This document shows positions 20,674 to 33,800 of a stretch of DNA of 64,000 bases, piece after piece. Numbering within the stretch: the first letter of the stretch is position 1; every line of letters begins with the position of its first letter. Made by a program: the position numbers and the translations under genes. Source of the DNA: Panaeolus papilionaceus (Eukaryota; Basidiomycota; Agaricomycetes; Agaricales); NCBI GenBank assembly GCA_015501605.1, contig JADNRZ010000002.1, positions 1,364,001-1,428,000 of the forward strand, read 5' to 3'. The notes beneath the pieces were generated by a model. That model was not told the origin of the DNA and ran no database searches. It saw only the letters and a program-made list of their open reading frames with translations.

Positions 20674-22997
20674 ATGTTGACCTCAAAGGTACCGAGGGGG
20701 AAAGAAAAAGCAGAATTACTAAAGGCAGAGGCGAATGCCCTATACAAGGTCAAAGATTATTCAACTGCATACCAAAAATATACGGAAGCCATTAAAGAAG
20801 ATGGGACAAATCATATTTATTATGCTAATAGGGCAGCTGCAAGTCTTGCTATGCATCAGTGAGCTCTACGGCGTAGAACCTATGTTTCCTGAGGCTAACT
20901 TCGGCTGTATTGTCACCAGATATATGAATGCTTGCGCTGACGCAGACAAGGTACTTCGTTAGTCAAACAGCATAATGCGTGCGAACTTGAATACCAAACC
21001 CGACGTGCACTACAGTGTATTGCATTAGACTCCAATTTTGCAAAAGGACACGCGAGACTTGCAGCTGGCAGAGCGGTAAGCACGTTGACTACTGGTAGAG
21101 CTTCTGAAATAACGGTGTTTCGGGCTGATGAACCCCTTGATACAGGGCCTCGGTCTCTGGTCCTCTGCTATTGAAGCCTGGGAGAAGGCCCTCGAATGTT
21201 TTCTTCTGGACGATAATGTACTGACTTCATCTGAGCGGCAATTGAAAGAGCAGTGCCAGCAAGAGTTACAGAAAGCACAGTTAGCTTTGATTCCGAGCTC
21301 CAGCGCACCCGGAGACCCAACGAACCATACATTTAAAGAGGAGGATCTTTCAAAGTTAGCCTGGCACAGAGCTATGGACGAAGAAGGCCAACTCATTGCG
21401 GAAAAGAAACCATCAAGTGTATGTTTCCATCTGCCTCTGCTTGCTTATATGACGGTCTTTGACGCTAGTGGCAGGGCTGGGTTATCTTGTATGCATATCG
21501 GGTAAGCTGATATGAGCTCGTTGCTGGGACCAAAACCTCACCCGTTTCACAGGATTTCTGTCGCGGAGTAGAAACTATGAAAGGATTGTCGACCAGAGTG
21601 GAAAATGGGGAAACTGTTTTATTTGCGAAACCAGATGTAGGCTTTATTTCACATGCTCTGGTATACTTGGAATTCACTCTCGTTGAACCTTGACTCCAGG
21701 CAGTTATTGACCTCTCCAATGGGATCCTCCGAGATACACGTGTTTTTCATTTTGATTCTGCAGATTGGGTAGATAAATATAACAAGCAAGGTCCGCCTAT
21801 CAAGGTTTTGTTTCGTCACTGTCCTCGACATTGACTAGATATGCTTTAGTCATGTTTGAAGCACAGTACTATAACGGATGGACGAAAGCAGGCTCCAAAG
21901 CGATCATGGATGAAGCACCGAAACGACTGAAACGCGATGGGTGGAAGTGGCTTCGACCGGCGCTATCCATCACTATTCGGTAAGCACAAGCTTTTGAGCC
22001 CCGCGCAATGCATTGAATGGATTAGTTCTTGGGTCATCGCCGGTTGCATGTCTGGTAAGACAGGACAATATGGTCCGGCTCTGGAATACCTATCCCAGAC
22101 AACGGAGCTGCTTGAATGGGGAAGACGCGTCTGGCATAACGTATCGAGCGATGACAAGGGCGCGATATTTGACCCGACGTTCATCAGAGGGGTGAAGCGC
22201 CTGAAGTTGGATGTGATGCATGCGGTAATGAAGTACGACTTAGGAGTCTGTTGGATGCGCAGTACTGACTAATTGATTGTGTCATGAAGCAACTGGCATC
22301 CAAGAAACCGTGCAGCTTCTCAAGGGAACAGCTGTCTGACGAGGCACTCGCTCTGATATCGGAAGCAGAAGACAATCCACCGGAACCTTCCTCACAAACA
22401 GATCCAGGATTTCTATGTTCCTTCTGGACATATCCCAGAGCCGAGGCCCTTGGGTGAGTATGTCTGTGGTACTTATGCATCTCAACCTGACATCGAAGTC
22501 ACAGTATTCTTGGTTGGTGTCATGTGCAAGCTGCTTTGGAAGCACGCAGTCCATCGGCAGCCAACACGGAATTTGCCAATGCATGCCAATACTATGTTAG
22601 AGCCTCCGAAGGTGTTCCGCCTGATGACGAAAAGGCGGCACAATACCTCTATGTCGCGCTAGAGACTCTTTGGTGGCAAGGCAAACCATTAAAGGACCAG
22701 ATCCCTATGTTAATCAAACTCAACGAACTCACAACGGCATTGAAGCGATTTTGGGAGGTCTCCCCCACCTCGCAGCCCAGGGATCGACAACTCCTGATGG
22801 CCAAGGGGTTTGCGACTCGTGTTTTAGTTGGCTTGTCATCGTCCGAGTACAGCCCAGAATCTGTTGTCAAACCAAGAAGGCTTGTGAGTGAATTCTCAGA
22901 TGTGTGAGCCTTGGGTGTTTTTTTACTGAGCAGTGTCAAATTTTAGAAGGGACAGGATAAATGGGCTGCCACGAATACAATCTGGGTTGACATATAG
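20674..22997 (+). CDS. TPR-domain protein, tandem copy 2 (intact)
   Basis: Twelve exons (20674-20858, 20920-20950, 21016-21075, 21146-21418, 21475-21501, 21553-21636, 21700-21790, 21850-21979, 22026-22224, 22290-22453, 22505-22883, 22947-22997) give 557 residues with all phases consistent. N-terminal TPRs are like copy 1 (KAEANALYKVKDYSTAYQKY; YYANRAAASLAMHQ; GHARLAAGRAGLGLWSSAI). The C-terminal part includes AVIDLSNGILRDTRVFHFDS, FIRGVKRLKLDVM, SDEALALISEAEDNPPE and QYLYVALETLWW, also found in copy 1. Exons 2, 3, 5, 6, 8, 11 and 12 have the same length in both copies (31, 60, 27, 84, 130, 379, 51). Function unknown; the TPR block suggests chaperone binding. The end KGQDKWAATNTIWVDI needs the acceptor at 22946. 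Confidence 0.85.
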
Positions 22998-24318
22998 GTG
23001 AATTCGTTAGCTCCGTGGCCGATTTAAGGCACGCCGATGGTCGCCTATATGTATTGTAGACTCAATTGAACATTCTCCTTTACATGTGTCGTAAGCGAAT
23101 ACTCCCAAGCAGTTCGCTTTGGTACATTTCTTTGATCTGCCCTATCTATTACCCGAAACAGAATAACATTCACTTCACCCTCGTCTCGAAAATTTTCCAT
23201 GCTGTAGCTCGTTTAGCGACTTACCGTTGACCACCTTAAGGGCTGCTATTGCTGCATATTCTTATTTTTTAAAGCACGTCCAGCAGTGGCCGCCTTGAAA
23301 TATTTACGTCTCTATGTAGGTCTCCCAAAGACGAGAAAGACAAAACAAGGCTCAGGAACCTGCGCGCGGTGTCGATATCACGGCAAGATTAAGCGATAAG
23401 TATATAGTGATAATGCAGTATATTCACACTTTCCCGAAACTGGTACAAGTATGTATCTCACGCCATATAATTACACGACGTTATACCCGCATTATGGAAG
23501 CTCTATCAATAACACTGTGGTAAGGAAGAACTTCCTCGAGATTTCTACATGTATCGACAGATATGTAGTATGCTCGAGGTCCACTGAGACAGATGAATGT
23601 TAGAGGATCTCTTTCCATAAGCCAGCTTCCAACGCATAAATTGCTTGATATCTCCCAGAATCTAGCACACACGAATGGGACCGTGGGTTTGCTTTGCTTG
23701 CCTAGTTCGCTACATTTTCTCTCTGGCAGTACTCAATTATATACCCAAGGCACGTTGAATTATTCCATCAGTATGTCAAAGCAAGTCACATTATTGTTTT
23801 CGACCCTGATATCTCCGATCCGTCAAGCTGTCCGTTGTATTCATTATAGATATCGGCCTCGAGTGACATACATCAACCCGGTCTGTGCATAGAGCGGGTA
23901 TAACCCGGCGCTTCTATCAATATTATGCATGTGTTGTTGCTTCGGATAATCTGTTCATCTTGTCGGTTTATCGTCATCTTTCCGCATTGTAAAGTGTCAT
24001 GACAGAGATTTTTCGACGTGAGGAACGCAGTAAAATATATTCTTGGCCGTTAATTGATCGGCCTGCATCCGCTAATAGACATCGCGGATGTCGGCCAATG
24101 CTTCTACTCCCAGACGGAAAGAATGTGCGCCTGTCTATCAGCTATCGATGGACAGTTCGCCCTGGCCATCCGTCTCACGTAGTGTCATTTCGACTTCGGT
24201 GTATGTGCTTCTGCTGATAAACCATGTGATGTATAGTCAGTCAAAGTACAAGAACTAAATGACCTAGCCCCTTCCAAACCCCCTGCCTCACAGCACCTTC
24301 CCCTCCCCTCCTCCACAA
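22998..24318. other. Large intergenic region without a supported gene
   Basis: 1.3 kb, the second-longest gap in the window. Small ORFs exist (for example 23593-23892 plus) but lack codon pattern or motifs. One 26-codon open patch at 23322-23399 encodes TCARCRYHGKIKR after a basic stretch, a zinc-knuckle-like string without further Cys; it ends in TAA and may be a gene remnant. No terminal repeats, tRNA or long hairpin found. The last 100 bases are the promoter of the GH128 gene. Confidence 0.4.
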
Positions 24319-25596
24319 ATGTTCCCCTCGGTGGCCTTCAGATGGTTGTTTGCCCTGTCGTCGTTCTCTCTGACCATCGCTGCTCGTAAAAACCCCAAGA
24401 GGGGAATTGGCTTCGCTGGTGACATCCCAGAGGACATTCTCAACGCCAATCAGACGAAGAGTCTCATATCATGGCAATACAACTGGGCGGACATACCACC
24501 CAATTATCTAGCAACTTCTAACATACAGTACATACCCATGCAATGGGGCTCCGCAAACATAGATACATTCTCTGACGCCGTCCGAATCCAGGACGCTTCT
24601 GTTATCCTCGTCAGTCCTTTTTCTTTCCTTCCTCTTACACAATTTGAGCCCACTTGATAGACTTTCAACGAACCCGACTTCTCTGCTGAGGCAAATGTAC
24701 CACCGGAAGAAGCTGCCCAGTTGTGGATGCAATTTATCGAACCCCTCAAATCACAGGGCGTCAGACTAGGCGGGCCTGCTGTCACGGCCTCTCCAACTGG
24801 TCGTCCGTGGTTGACATCCTTTTTAGCGGCATGTAACAATTGCTCCATTGACTTCCTTCCTTTGCATTGGTGCGCAGAAATGTTGTACAGAAAGATGTAA
24901 AGCTAATCATATCTGTGATAGGTATGGATCTGGGGTCGAAGGATTCTATGGCTACCTTTGGGATGTCCACACTGCGTTCCCACAATATCCTATCTGGATC
25001 ACAGAATATGCGGAAACATCGCCGAATGACACTGGTGAGTAATCAAATCATCCCTATACCAATGACTTTTAACAAAGAAACGTACTGCTCAGTGGTCCTC
25101 GATTTCATGAACCAAACTATTAATTATATGGACTCGTTAGATTGGATTGAACGATATGCCTGGTTTGGTTACTTCGTGAGTGGCGCGGCAGTTTTTGATC
25201 ATCCATCAAAATTACATAGGAACTAAACAGTACTGTCATCTAGCGCCCGCGACCAGATGTTCACTACAGTAAGCATACAAGATTATAATATGGTCATTGT
25301 TTCATCTAATTCCTTTTTTTGCAGACATGTTAGGAGATGACGGTGGCTTAAATGATCTCGGGGAGCTATATCTCGGTGCAAATACAGTGCATACTCAAAT
25401 AATTGCCGCCCCCACCAATACGTACCAGGTTGCCAATGGAGCTGACACCCCTTCCGCCCTTCCTGCCACCACTTGGGCAGCCCTGCAGGTCTCTTCTGAC
25501 CGCCACTCAGCCCTTTCGTTGCTCAGCATTCAGGTTGTCAGTTTAACCGCAATGGTCGTCAGTGTGCTGACAGCAGGGTTTTGGACACTCATCTAG
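24319..25596 (+). CDS. Glycoside hydrolase family 128 beta-1,3-glucanase-like protein, secreted, probably GPI-anchored
   Basis: GH128 enzymes (Asl1-like) cut beta-1,3-glucan in fungal walls. Six exons (24319-24609, 24661-24869, 24922-25034, 25093-25175, 25244-25268, 25325-25596) give 330 residues. There is a signal peptide (MFPSVAFRWLFALSSFSLTIAA, cut near residue 22), then the TIM-barrel domain: GFAGDI, ISWQYNWAD, YIPMQWG, TFNEPDF (acid/base Glu), LGGPAVTASP, DFLPLHWYG, and WITEYAET (nucleophile Glu). Both catalytic glutamates are present. A Ser/Thr/Ala-rich linker is followed by a hydrophobic C-terminal helix (SIQVVSLTAMVVSVLTAGF) that ends the protein, typical of a GPI signal. A stand-alone wall-remodelling enzyme; neighbours are unrelated. 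Confidence 0.88.
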
Positions 25597-26383
25597 AATT
25601 TATTTTTATCATTTTGTTATTTTTTTTACAAAAAATTTCTTGCATGGTTTCACCTCCAACTGTCCTATCCCTCAATTTGTCCCTCACTTTCCGACACTCT
25701 TTTGGTTCGTCAAAGGACACTATATACATTTTACCAAGTTTACATGTAATTCATATATCCTAATCTGACATTGTATTTAATGATTCGCGTACTTGGTAGG
25801 AGTGAAAAAAGAGAAGGTACTATCGTCGCACATCACTCGGGTCTTACTGACTAGTCGTGTCTATGCGATTTACGGGCTTGCTTTTGCACCTATGGCTACG
25901 TGAATGTTTCTCAAGATATATCTGATTCAATACCAACTGTAAAAGAAAATTCTGAGTAACTTGCCCTCTATACTCACAGGGGTTTAAATACAGCGTTTTG
26001 GGGTCCCGAAATCCATCAAAACCGATTTGGCAGGGAATCACGGCCAAATTTATGTCCGACCTGAGTGGTGAGCATCGTACTCGTCACTTCGGATTTGTTC
26101 CGACACGAAATATTCGTCTTTTTTCTTCAAATAAAAAATTTCTAAGGATGAGTGAGAGAAAAACCTATGCTTATGTAAAGCCACGAAGGCATGGGAGGAC
26201 TTTAAAAAATATTGAGCGATTTAGTGGAAAATGACCCGGGTGGTGTGTAATGATAGTATTAGAATGCATGAGTAGTTAAGGGCAAGGCGCCAAGTGGCAG
26301 AATGTGTGAAATGCTGACATAACACAAAATGTGGTCAAAGTATCACCTAGTATACACCTGACGTTCAAACAACTAACTTCAGA
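25597..26383. other. Intergenic between GH128 and Ssp120-like gene
   Basis: 787 bases. The first 150 are a T-rich 3' flank. A small hairpin, ATTTGGC...GCCAAAT, lies at about 26025-26049 inside a 78-codon open frame (25998-26234) that shows no family features. Nothing else supported. Confidence 0.35.
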
Positions 26384-27714
26384 ATGCGTTCGTCTATATA
26401 CCTTGTGGCTCTCGCGGCCTTCCAGGGTGCATTAGGTCATGGTGGACATGAGAATACCGGTCCTGCTTCTGGAGAAACTATACAGCAATATGCAAAACGA
26501 CACGTATGTCGCTACTTATCCTTCATCGATGCTCATTTCAATGGTGCTAACAAGGTTACCTTCAGATGTCCTCAGAACATCACATGTAATCCCTTTAATC
26601 ATTCACAGTGACTGGAGCCTGACAATAGCTTTCAAAGTGACTCTTTCGACATCCGCAGTTTCTTCAAGTTGCATGATTTAGACAAGTAAGGTGGATGATG
26701 AATATTTTAGTTGTGGGACTGACAGCTTTGGGTTGTAGCGACGGTATTTGGAAACCTGATGAGATCGAAGCAATTTATGGTGTCCATCACGTTTATTCTC
26801 AGAAAAAGTCCAAGGTTTGGCGAGCTGTTTCCTTAACGGCTTCGTACTCACTATGTTGAACCTTTCAGGATGAGCTTGAGCATCAAAAGAAGGCTGAGAC
26901 GGTTGTTAAGGGTGTTCTTGAACGCATAGACCTGAATAAAGATGGTGTTATTACCCCAGAGGAACTAGAACAAGTCGGGCTGGATGGTTTACCTAACTTC
27001 GATAATTTAGGGGCCGAGGGCCACCACTACGACGTGGAGAGCGGTGCGTCTAAACACTTCACTCTCATTATGTTTTATCTTACCATCATCAGAATTCTTC
27101 CTTCACCATGAGGGTAAGCCTACTTCAAGCTATACATAACTGGTCTATTTATTTACCTTGCTTTTTTAGAGCAATTCCATTCGACACCGGAGACTCAAAC
27201 CGATGAGTCATACAACCACCCAGAAGACATGGAGCATTTTGCCCAGCATGAGGCCATTGAACGCAAAGAAGCCGAACGCGAAGCCAAGTTCCAAGGGATA
27301 AGTGTTGAAGAGGTCCTCAAGTTCCAAGAAGAAGCCCTTGCTGCCGCCGCCGCCGCCGAATCCGCTGCCGCAGCGCAGGCGCCTCTCGGGTCACCAAACG
27401 TTGGAGTGAAACGGCAACCACCTCCTGAGAAACAGGATCCGGAAGTAAAATATAAGGATGCCAAAGGTGACGCCACACGCAAGGGTGAATGGGGTTCTGG
27501 AGAAGGTGGCTATAAGCCTCCTACTGAGCCTTCGGACAAAATGAGGTACGTGGCTTGGAATTGCGTTTTCTGCATTGACTTATGTCTTCTTGTTCTAGGA
27601 GGAATTTGCCCTACAAGGTAATGATCCATGTTACAATTGCCTCTTTGATTTTAAGCACTGAACCAGAATGGACGTATGCAGTACAAGTTCCGTCGAAATT
27701 GGGGAGACTTTTAA
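26384..27714 (+). CDS. Ssp120/nucleobindin-like EF-hand secretory-pathway protein
   Basis: Nine exons give 298 residues. A signal peptide (MRSSIYLVALAAFQGALG) is followed by a His/Gly-rich start. Two EF-hands are visible: DLDNDGIWKPDE (loop built across the splice at 26685/26739) and DLNKDGVITPEE. The helix DSFDIRSFFKLHDLD before the first loop is the family signature. Then come a long charged helical stretch (HEAIERKEAEREAKFQ), an alanine run of GCC codons (27340-27375), and a basic end KYKFRRNWGDF. Yeast Ssp120 is a Golgi/ER luminal calcium-binding protein that binds the cargo receptor Emp46/47. Two internal exons are very short (20 and 21 bases) and the last two are 19 and 33. Acceptor 27681 places the stop at 27714. 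Confidence 0.82.
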
Positions 27715-27891
27715 GATCTTTATGTCATACCAGGTTATACTGTTATCTGTACCCGTTAACTTATTGTTGTCAATCTGCACTCATCATAACATTCTGCACT
27801 GGCTTTTTTGAGGAGGTAATGTTAAAAAAGCGGGCAGTGAGTGTGGTTTAAGGTATCGCAAAAGTACATATTCCATGTGGGCGAAGTACAA

Positions 27892-30800
27892 CTACCGGCC
27901 GTCAAACATGTCCTCAAGTATACCCTTTTCCACTGCTTCCCAATCAACGTTGCCACCACTCGTGTAGACGCTTTCATAACTGGAGACACTAATGTTGGAG
28001 AAAAACGGAATGAGGTCACGGATGCTCTCAATGTGTCTAAGATGACTTAAGAGCGGTCTTCTCATGGGTCGATCATCCGTGTAGGCAGGGAATTGTTCAG
28101 GAAGTGCGCGGGATGATACCTGTTGCACTTTCGTAAGTAAAGGGCAATCAGGCAGGATTAAAAAAAAACACCCGTACGACTGGGAGGTTTCCTGCCATTT
28201 CCGCGAGCTGATCCATTATTGCTTCCGGGAACCATCCATCAGGTCGATAGACCGCATCAACAGTGTCAGTGATAAATATCCATTGGTGGCTAGCCTCATA
28301 GATCAGTAATCAATCTGGCATCGTCAGGAGGGTTGATCCTTACATTTGGAACTCCTCGGTTTGTAGTACAATGAGGGTATCAAGGCATTTGCACGCTGCC
28401 AGTATCAATAGAAGCTCCTCAGATCCATCCGCAGGTAGACTAGCGATGGTTCGCTCAAATATGCCGTACTGTTCAAAGTTGGATTGAGATACTTAGATTG
28501 CGTTAGGCCGTTTCGCTCACCATTTCCGTTAGTATTACGGGCCAAAAGCTTGTCAGATTGTTTGGGGAAAGTCGACATAACAGAATCCTGATGCAGAGGA
28601 ATACTTCACTTTGCACAATGGGTGACGGTACACTCCGGAATATATCCACGAGCCTCTCTTGTATTGTCGGAAGGTGGGGTAAAAAGTGGTTTTTCTCGCC
28701 GGTGAAAATGATATACGATAGTCGTCGGAGGTTCAACGATCGCAGAAGCATTTCATATTCCCGATTTGTAAAGATATTAGCAGAGGGTGCACTCGCAACC
28801 TTGCCTATGATAAATGAGGAGTGAGAAAGTTGCTCGTTCATGCGAGTCAAAGCTCTCACCTAGAAGTTCGGGCATAGCAGTCTTGTCAGAGTCGTAGAAA
28901 GCCTTGACTATAGGCTTCCACCTCGCAGCGTCATTTGGGTTACAGTTGAATAATCGATTGTCGTTCAACAGGTCCAGCATAGGTGACTTCCATGACTTGA
29001 GGGCAGCAGGTATTTTTGTAAGCTCGTAGAATATTTGAATGACGGTTGCATCGACGTCCATGGGCCTCGTTTTACCCCGCATTGCAGGGTTTACAACGTA
29101 GTACACGATATTGTTGCACGCGTTGACGACTCTGTCATTTTCTATCAAAATCTTGCGCAAATTTGGTAGTGCAGATGTTGCAACAAAGCTAGTGATCTGC
29201 GTATCCAAGTGGGTAAATCCCAATGTTAGTGTTTGACTTTACAGTACTTGACACACCTGACTCATAACCTCCAACGACCCAGGTCTAACCGGCTCGACCG
29301 CTGCAGAAACAACCTCGGGCTTTTCGTCAACTGAAAATTCATAATTATAACTTCGTGATTCGTTGAAAGAATAAAAGCATACCGCTTCGGGCAGCTGGCG
29401 ACTCTCTTCCACCGTTTGTCACAGAGTCCTTGGTACTGCGACGGATCCACGAGCCTTGATCAGATGACCTCCCCACATAAACCACACAAAGATCAAGCAA
29501 TTTGCCATAATTGTCCTTAAGTCGTGTCAGTGAAACAATGTATGAAAGAGGTGACATTTATGACTGTACTTGAAGCTCTTTGCGCAATTTCCTGTCTTCC
29601 AGCGCTGAGGTATGTATGAGTTTCTCGGACAAGACACCCAGGCACCTAAACAAATGATCAACTTGAATCCAATAGTATGTGGCAACTCTTACCGCAGAGC
29701 AGAGAAGCTGTGGGGTTTGAATTCTTTGGAAGTGCTGATGACCTCCTTCACAAGCTGAATGTAACGACTCCATACTTGAATAACCAATGGCCCTTCCAGC
29801 CGACGGAAATACTCCTCCAGAAATTTGAATAGAATGGCATCAGTCCTTTAAAAATTATGAACTACAGACCTCGAAATATTTAAAGTTAAATCACTGACAA
29901 GTTGGAATTTGTAGCTTGCTTGCGACTTCGCTCCGACGACCCCAGAATACGGAAGGCAATACTCTCGCATACCATGTGAACAGCGTTCTGCGCATTGGCG
30001 ACAAGCACATCAACCAGCTCAAAAGCTGCATCCGGGGATGTTGCAGATAGCTAGGTCATGTTAGCAATATAAACGCGACCTCCTTCGGTGCAGGCTCACC
30101 GTCAAATCTCTGCTCCACCAGTCAATAAGGGATTCGAAAACTTCTCCACTTTGGACGCGGAATAAGTGCTCTAAAATCCTACGACACCTTAATCTTGTTC
30201 GATTATAGATGAGGGACATTGAGTCGTCTCTTGCTGACCAGCTTGTTGGCGTTGTCCACATCAGTGAAGCCCATACAGAGTACAGAACACGTATGCCTTC
30301 ATCGAGGGAGCGATAACCAGGAGATCTGGACTAAGAATATGTTAGCATATACACAGTGCACTTTCAAGAGGAACCTACAGTTAGTTGTTCCATATTGTTG
30401 TTTGAGGTGGACTCCGAGCTAAAAACACCAGACACGTAACCGAGCAGCCCGCCGGGTTCCGAGGAAGACTTTTCAAGTGCGCCTTGATCGTCATCAGATG
30501 TTTCTGTTTCACTTGTATATGCAAGGCTCAGCAGCACCAGTCGCTCCAAACCCGACAACAGCATGATCAATTCAGCATCAGAAACACCCGTACGCTGGTC
30601 ATCCGCAAAGTCTTGCGGTTGAGCTGCAATTCGCAAAAGGTCGGCAAGAGCGTACAATACTTGGCGGGATAGGCAGTCGCACAAAGGAGTGACGATGCTC
30701 TGAAGGGCTGGTTGAAATTGAGGGACAGCCATCAGAATAAAATCGAGCCAATGCTGTAATACCGCCCTATTGGTTCGCGTGGAGATCCCGTCAACAAGGG

Positions 30801-33800
30801 TCTGGGTGAGGAGAGGGTTCACGGGATAACGAGCGGGTTCGTTAGGTTTGTCGCTTACGCTGGGGGTATCGAGTGTGCCTTCCTCAGTCTTCAGGGTGGC
30901 AGTCCTTAAGGCTGCCTCAGAATGGGCTGTCGACACCGAGATGACCGAATGAAGCAGATGTAGCCATTTGTTCTGCAGATCGAGGCGATTCATATGGATG
31001 GAGAAGTAAAGTTTGGCGATGGTCGTCGCTTCGATGCTTTGTGTAAGGGCAATATCAACTTCGCCTCGAGAGACGATTACTTGTAGGAGCTCAATAGCGT
31101 TGGATTGAATGATATTGTTGAGCGGTTGCATAGCTTCGAGGGAGGTAGGTTGGGGTTCTGATTGTGCGAAGCTAGACAGAACCGTTCAACGGGATTCTTG
31201 CACGTCACGATCAAATACGCACCGAAGCAGAACTTCGACGAGCACATCCAGGTAGCTAGCTTCCGGGTCCACAAGACCACCTATATGGACAATCAAATCC
31301 TTGAGCTTACAGAAGAATAGGAGTCAATGCTCACCTGCATGGATCCGCTGGATAAAACCAGGGTGATGTGACCGCTTCACCTGGGAAGTGTGTGCTGCCT
31401 TCGCGAAGCCCTGCCCACCAAAGGTTATGACGGATATCAGAACTTCAAACAGATGGTTGACGATTCGTTGGTCAAATGGTCGGTTGTATAAAAATCCAGG
31501 CAGCTCCCTTCCCCGCACTTTAAAGGTTGTGGGTGTCCGATGGATTGAAGGGTCCAATAAATCGTAGAGGATAGGGTCCAACACTCTAGGATATCAAATT
31601 AGAAAATAAAATAAAATAAATAAAACCAAAATGAAGATTCAACCTTATATATGACTTAAGACTGCATCTCATCCACGTCTCTGCAATTCGACGCAAGTTG
31701 GGGTCTTCGCTCTTTAGAGTGTCTAGAATTATTATCAAGGGCACCTTGAAATGGAAGCCAGGAAGTAGAGCATCGTCTGGTAAAAAATGTTAGCCAACGT
31801 CACGGTCGCATCGCTACCCTGACACTTACCAGAAAGCCGCCATAACACACCAAAGGCCTCAAAGGCGTCAGCAGTTGACCTCGTATCTGTCGAAGTAAGA
31901 GACTGAGCCAAAATAGACTCCACATAGGATCGTTTCGTCATCGACTGTAACGCCCAAATTAAATTTATAGAGCGGATGTGGTAGGTAGCGAAGTCGGGGT
32001 GAAGGTATTTCAGCAGCTTGTTGATCATTATCGACATAACAGGACGGTTTTCGATGGAAATTCTGGGTTCAATGTGCTGGTTTCGATTAAGACTGATGAT
32101 GAGACTGATCAAGCGATCGGCAACAGCAAAAATAGTTGTCTATAATAACGCGTTAGTATAAGACTGGTCGAAACATCGATGCACAAACCTCATGCTGTAC
32201 GGTGGCGAGCATAGAGTCCAACCACTGCTTTGGATCCCAAGTCAAGCGAACAGTCTGCATTAATCTCGACATAATGTGATCAAGGATGACAAGAGCACGC
32301 GTCAAGACCTCTCGCAACGCGGGTCTGTTGTGAGGTGTTTGACACAGCAACTTGGAAAAACCAGTAGTGATGGACACCAAGAATTGGAAACAGGCGTCAA
32401 ACGGAATTGATGATTGGATCATTTCAGAAGTGGTATCGGTGCTAGATTGAATTTTGAAAAAGGTGCATGCAAATTGAAATGCAGATTGCTTCGACGTGTC
32501 GCGCTCAACGGTTATCTCTGGGCGCTGCGTTAGGGCAGAATGAGGGACAATTGGTAGCATATCTTCGAGGAGGGAAAAAGCTTCTCGAATAGACAGCTGC
32601 TCTGCACGATATTCGTCAATAAGGACTTGTGTCTATAATTGAAAATGAGCGTCGAGATTCTATCATATAAGGAGAGAACTTACATGGACGATGTCCAAGA
32701 TCGCGGCAAATATGACAGGAAAATGAATGGTTTGCATCTCTTCGTCATGGGTGAAGGATTTTAAAATAAATCGCACTAATTTGAGACCCTGTGAATGATC
32801 ATTACCAGCTCAAGATAATGCGTAAATAGAACTAACCTCGACGACATCTCCTTTACCCGAGATTTCCTCAAATACTGTGGAGAGAAGGTCTTTCCATAAC
32901 ATTTGAGGTTCTACTGCTTCGTATAATGTATTCGCCGTCATAGAAAGCTGAACAGGCACATTTTTAAGTTCCGTCTGATATTTAAAAATAATTAACAGAG
33001 GTCTTACGTCTTCTCCGTGGTCGGATGCGCTCTCGACAAGTTTTTTGACGGCCTTAAATGCATCGTATGCCAAAGATTCTGTTATAGGAGCTCCTATTTC
33101 CCATTTATCCAACAAAGATATGAAGATTTTAAATGGCCGCGATTCTGCATATTCCCCTGAAGGCGAGTTCATTTCGTTCTGAGAAAAAAAACAACGAGTA
33201 ATGTAAGTTTGATGAACATGGAAGAAGAGGAATGACATGCCCTCAATGTCATAGTCAGGAGATCGAGCGCATTGTCTTTCAGATATGCTATTTGACTTTC
33301 GCTCTTCTCATCAGGTCCCAGTAGCCATGTGTACAGACGTCGATTCAGAGAAAGGTCGCGTCGAAGCACAACGCCCGTCGCTGCTCGCATGATGATTTCC
33401 TTATCTTCACGCTGAGCCTTTCGAATAGCGCTGCTGTTTACCGCCAGACTTTGTAATAAGATGTCCAGCGCTGCTCTCCTGACCAACAGATTGTCATCCT
33501 CTAGTGCGGCCGCAAAAGCTCGGATCATCAATCCAATATCCTTCCCGACAACATCAGTGATATCTTTATAAAGGTCGGTTAGTATTAAAGGAATAGATAT
33601 CACGATGCTCACCTTCGTTCGGTTGAAGTTTTGGAAGGCGGCGGGATAAGAAGTTTAAGGCGGTTCCTCGGGCAGATGGTGTCGTCAACATAACTAGCCA
33701 AATGTTTTGGAAGAAGAAGGAAGGCGAAACAGTGCCAGATAGACGGTCCAGAATACTTATAACCTATACAACATGAGAAATGAAATGGACATAATCAAAT

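Noticed and set aside
23322..23399. Similarity of CARCRYHG to the animal DM (doublesex) zinc motif
   Set aside because: DM domains are known from animals, the patch lacks the later Cys/His ligands, and it ends after 26 codons; I treat it only as an orphan patch.
25998..26234. 78-codon plus-strand ORF before the Ssp120-like gene
   Set aside because: Composition is A/T-driven, no signal, no motif, and it lies in a normal promoter-length gap with a small hairpin.
27682..27851. ORF 27582-27851 as a separate gene
   Set aside because: It overlaps the last exons and 3' flank of the Ssp120-like gene in another frame; splicing explains the conserved end.
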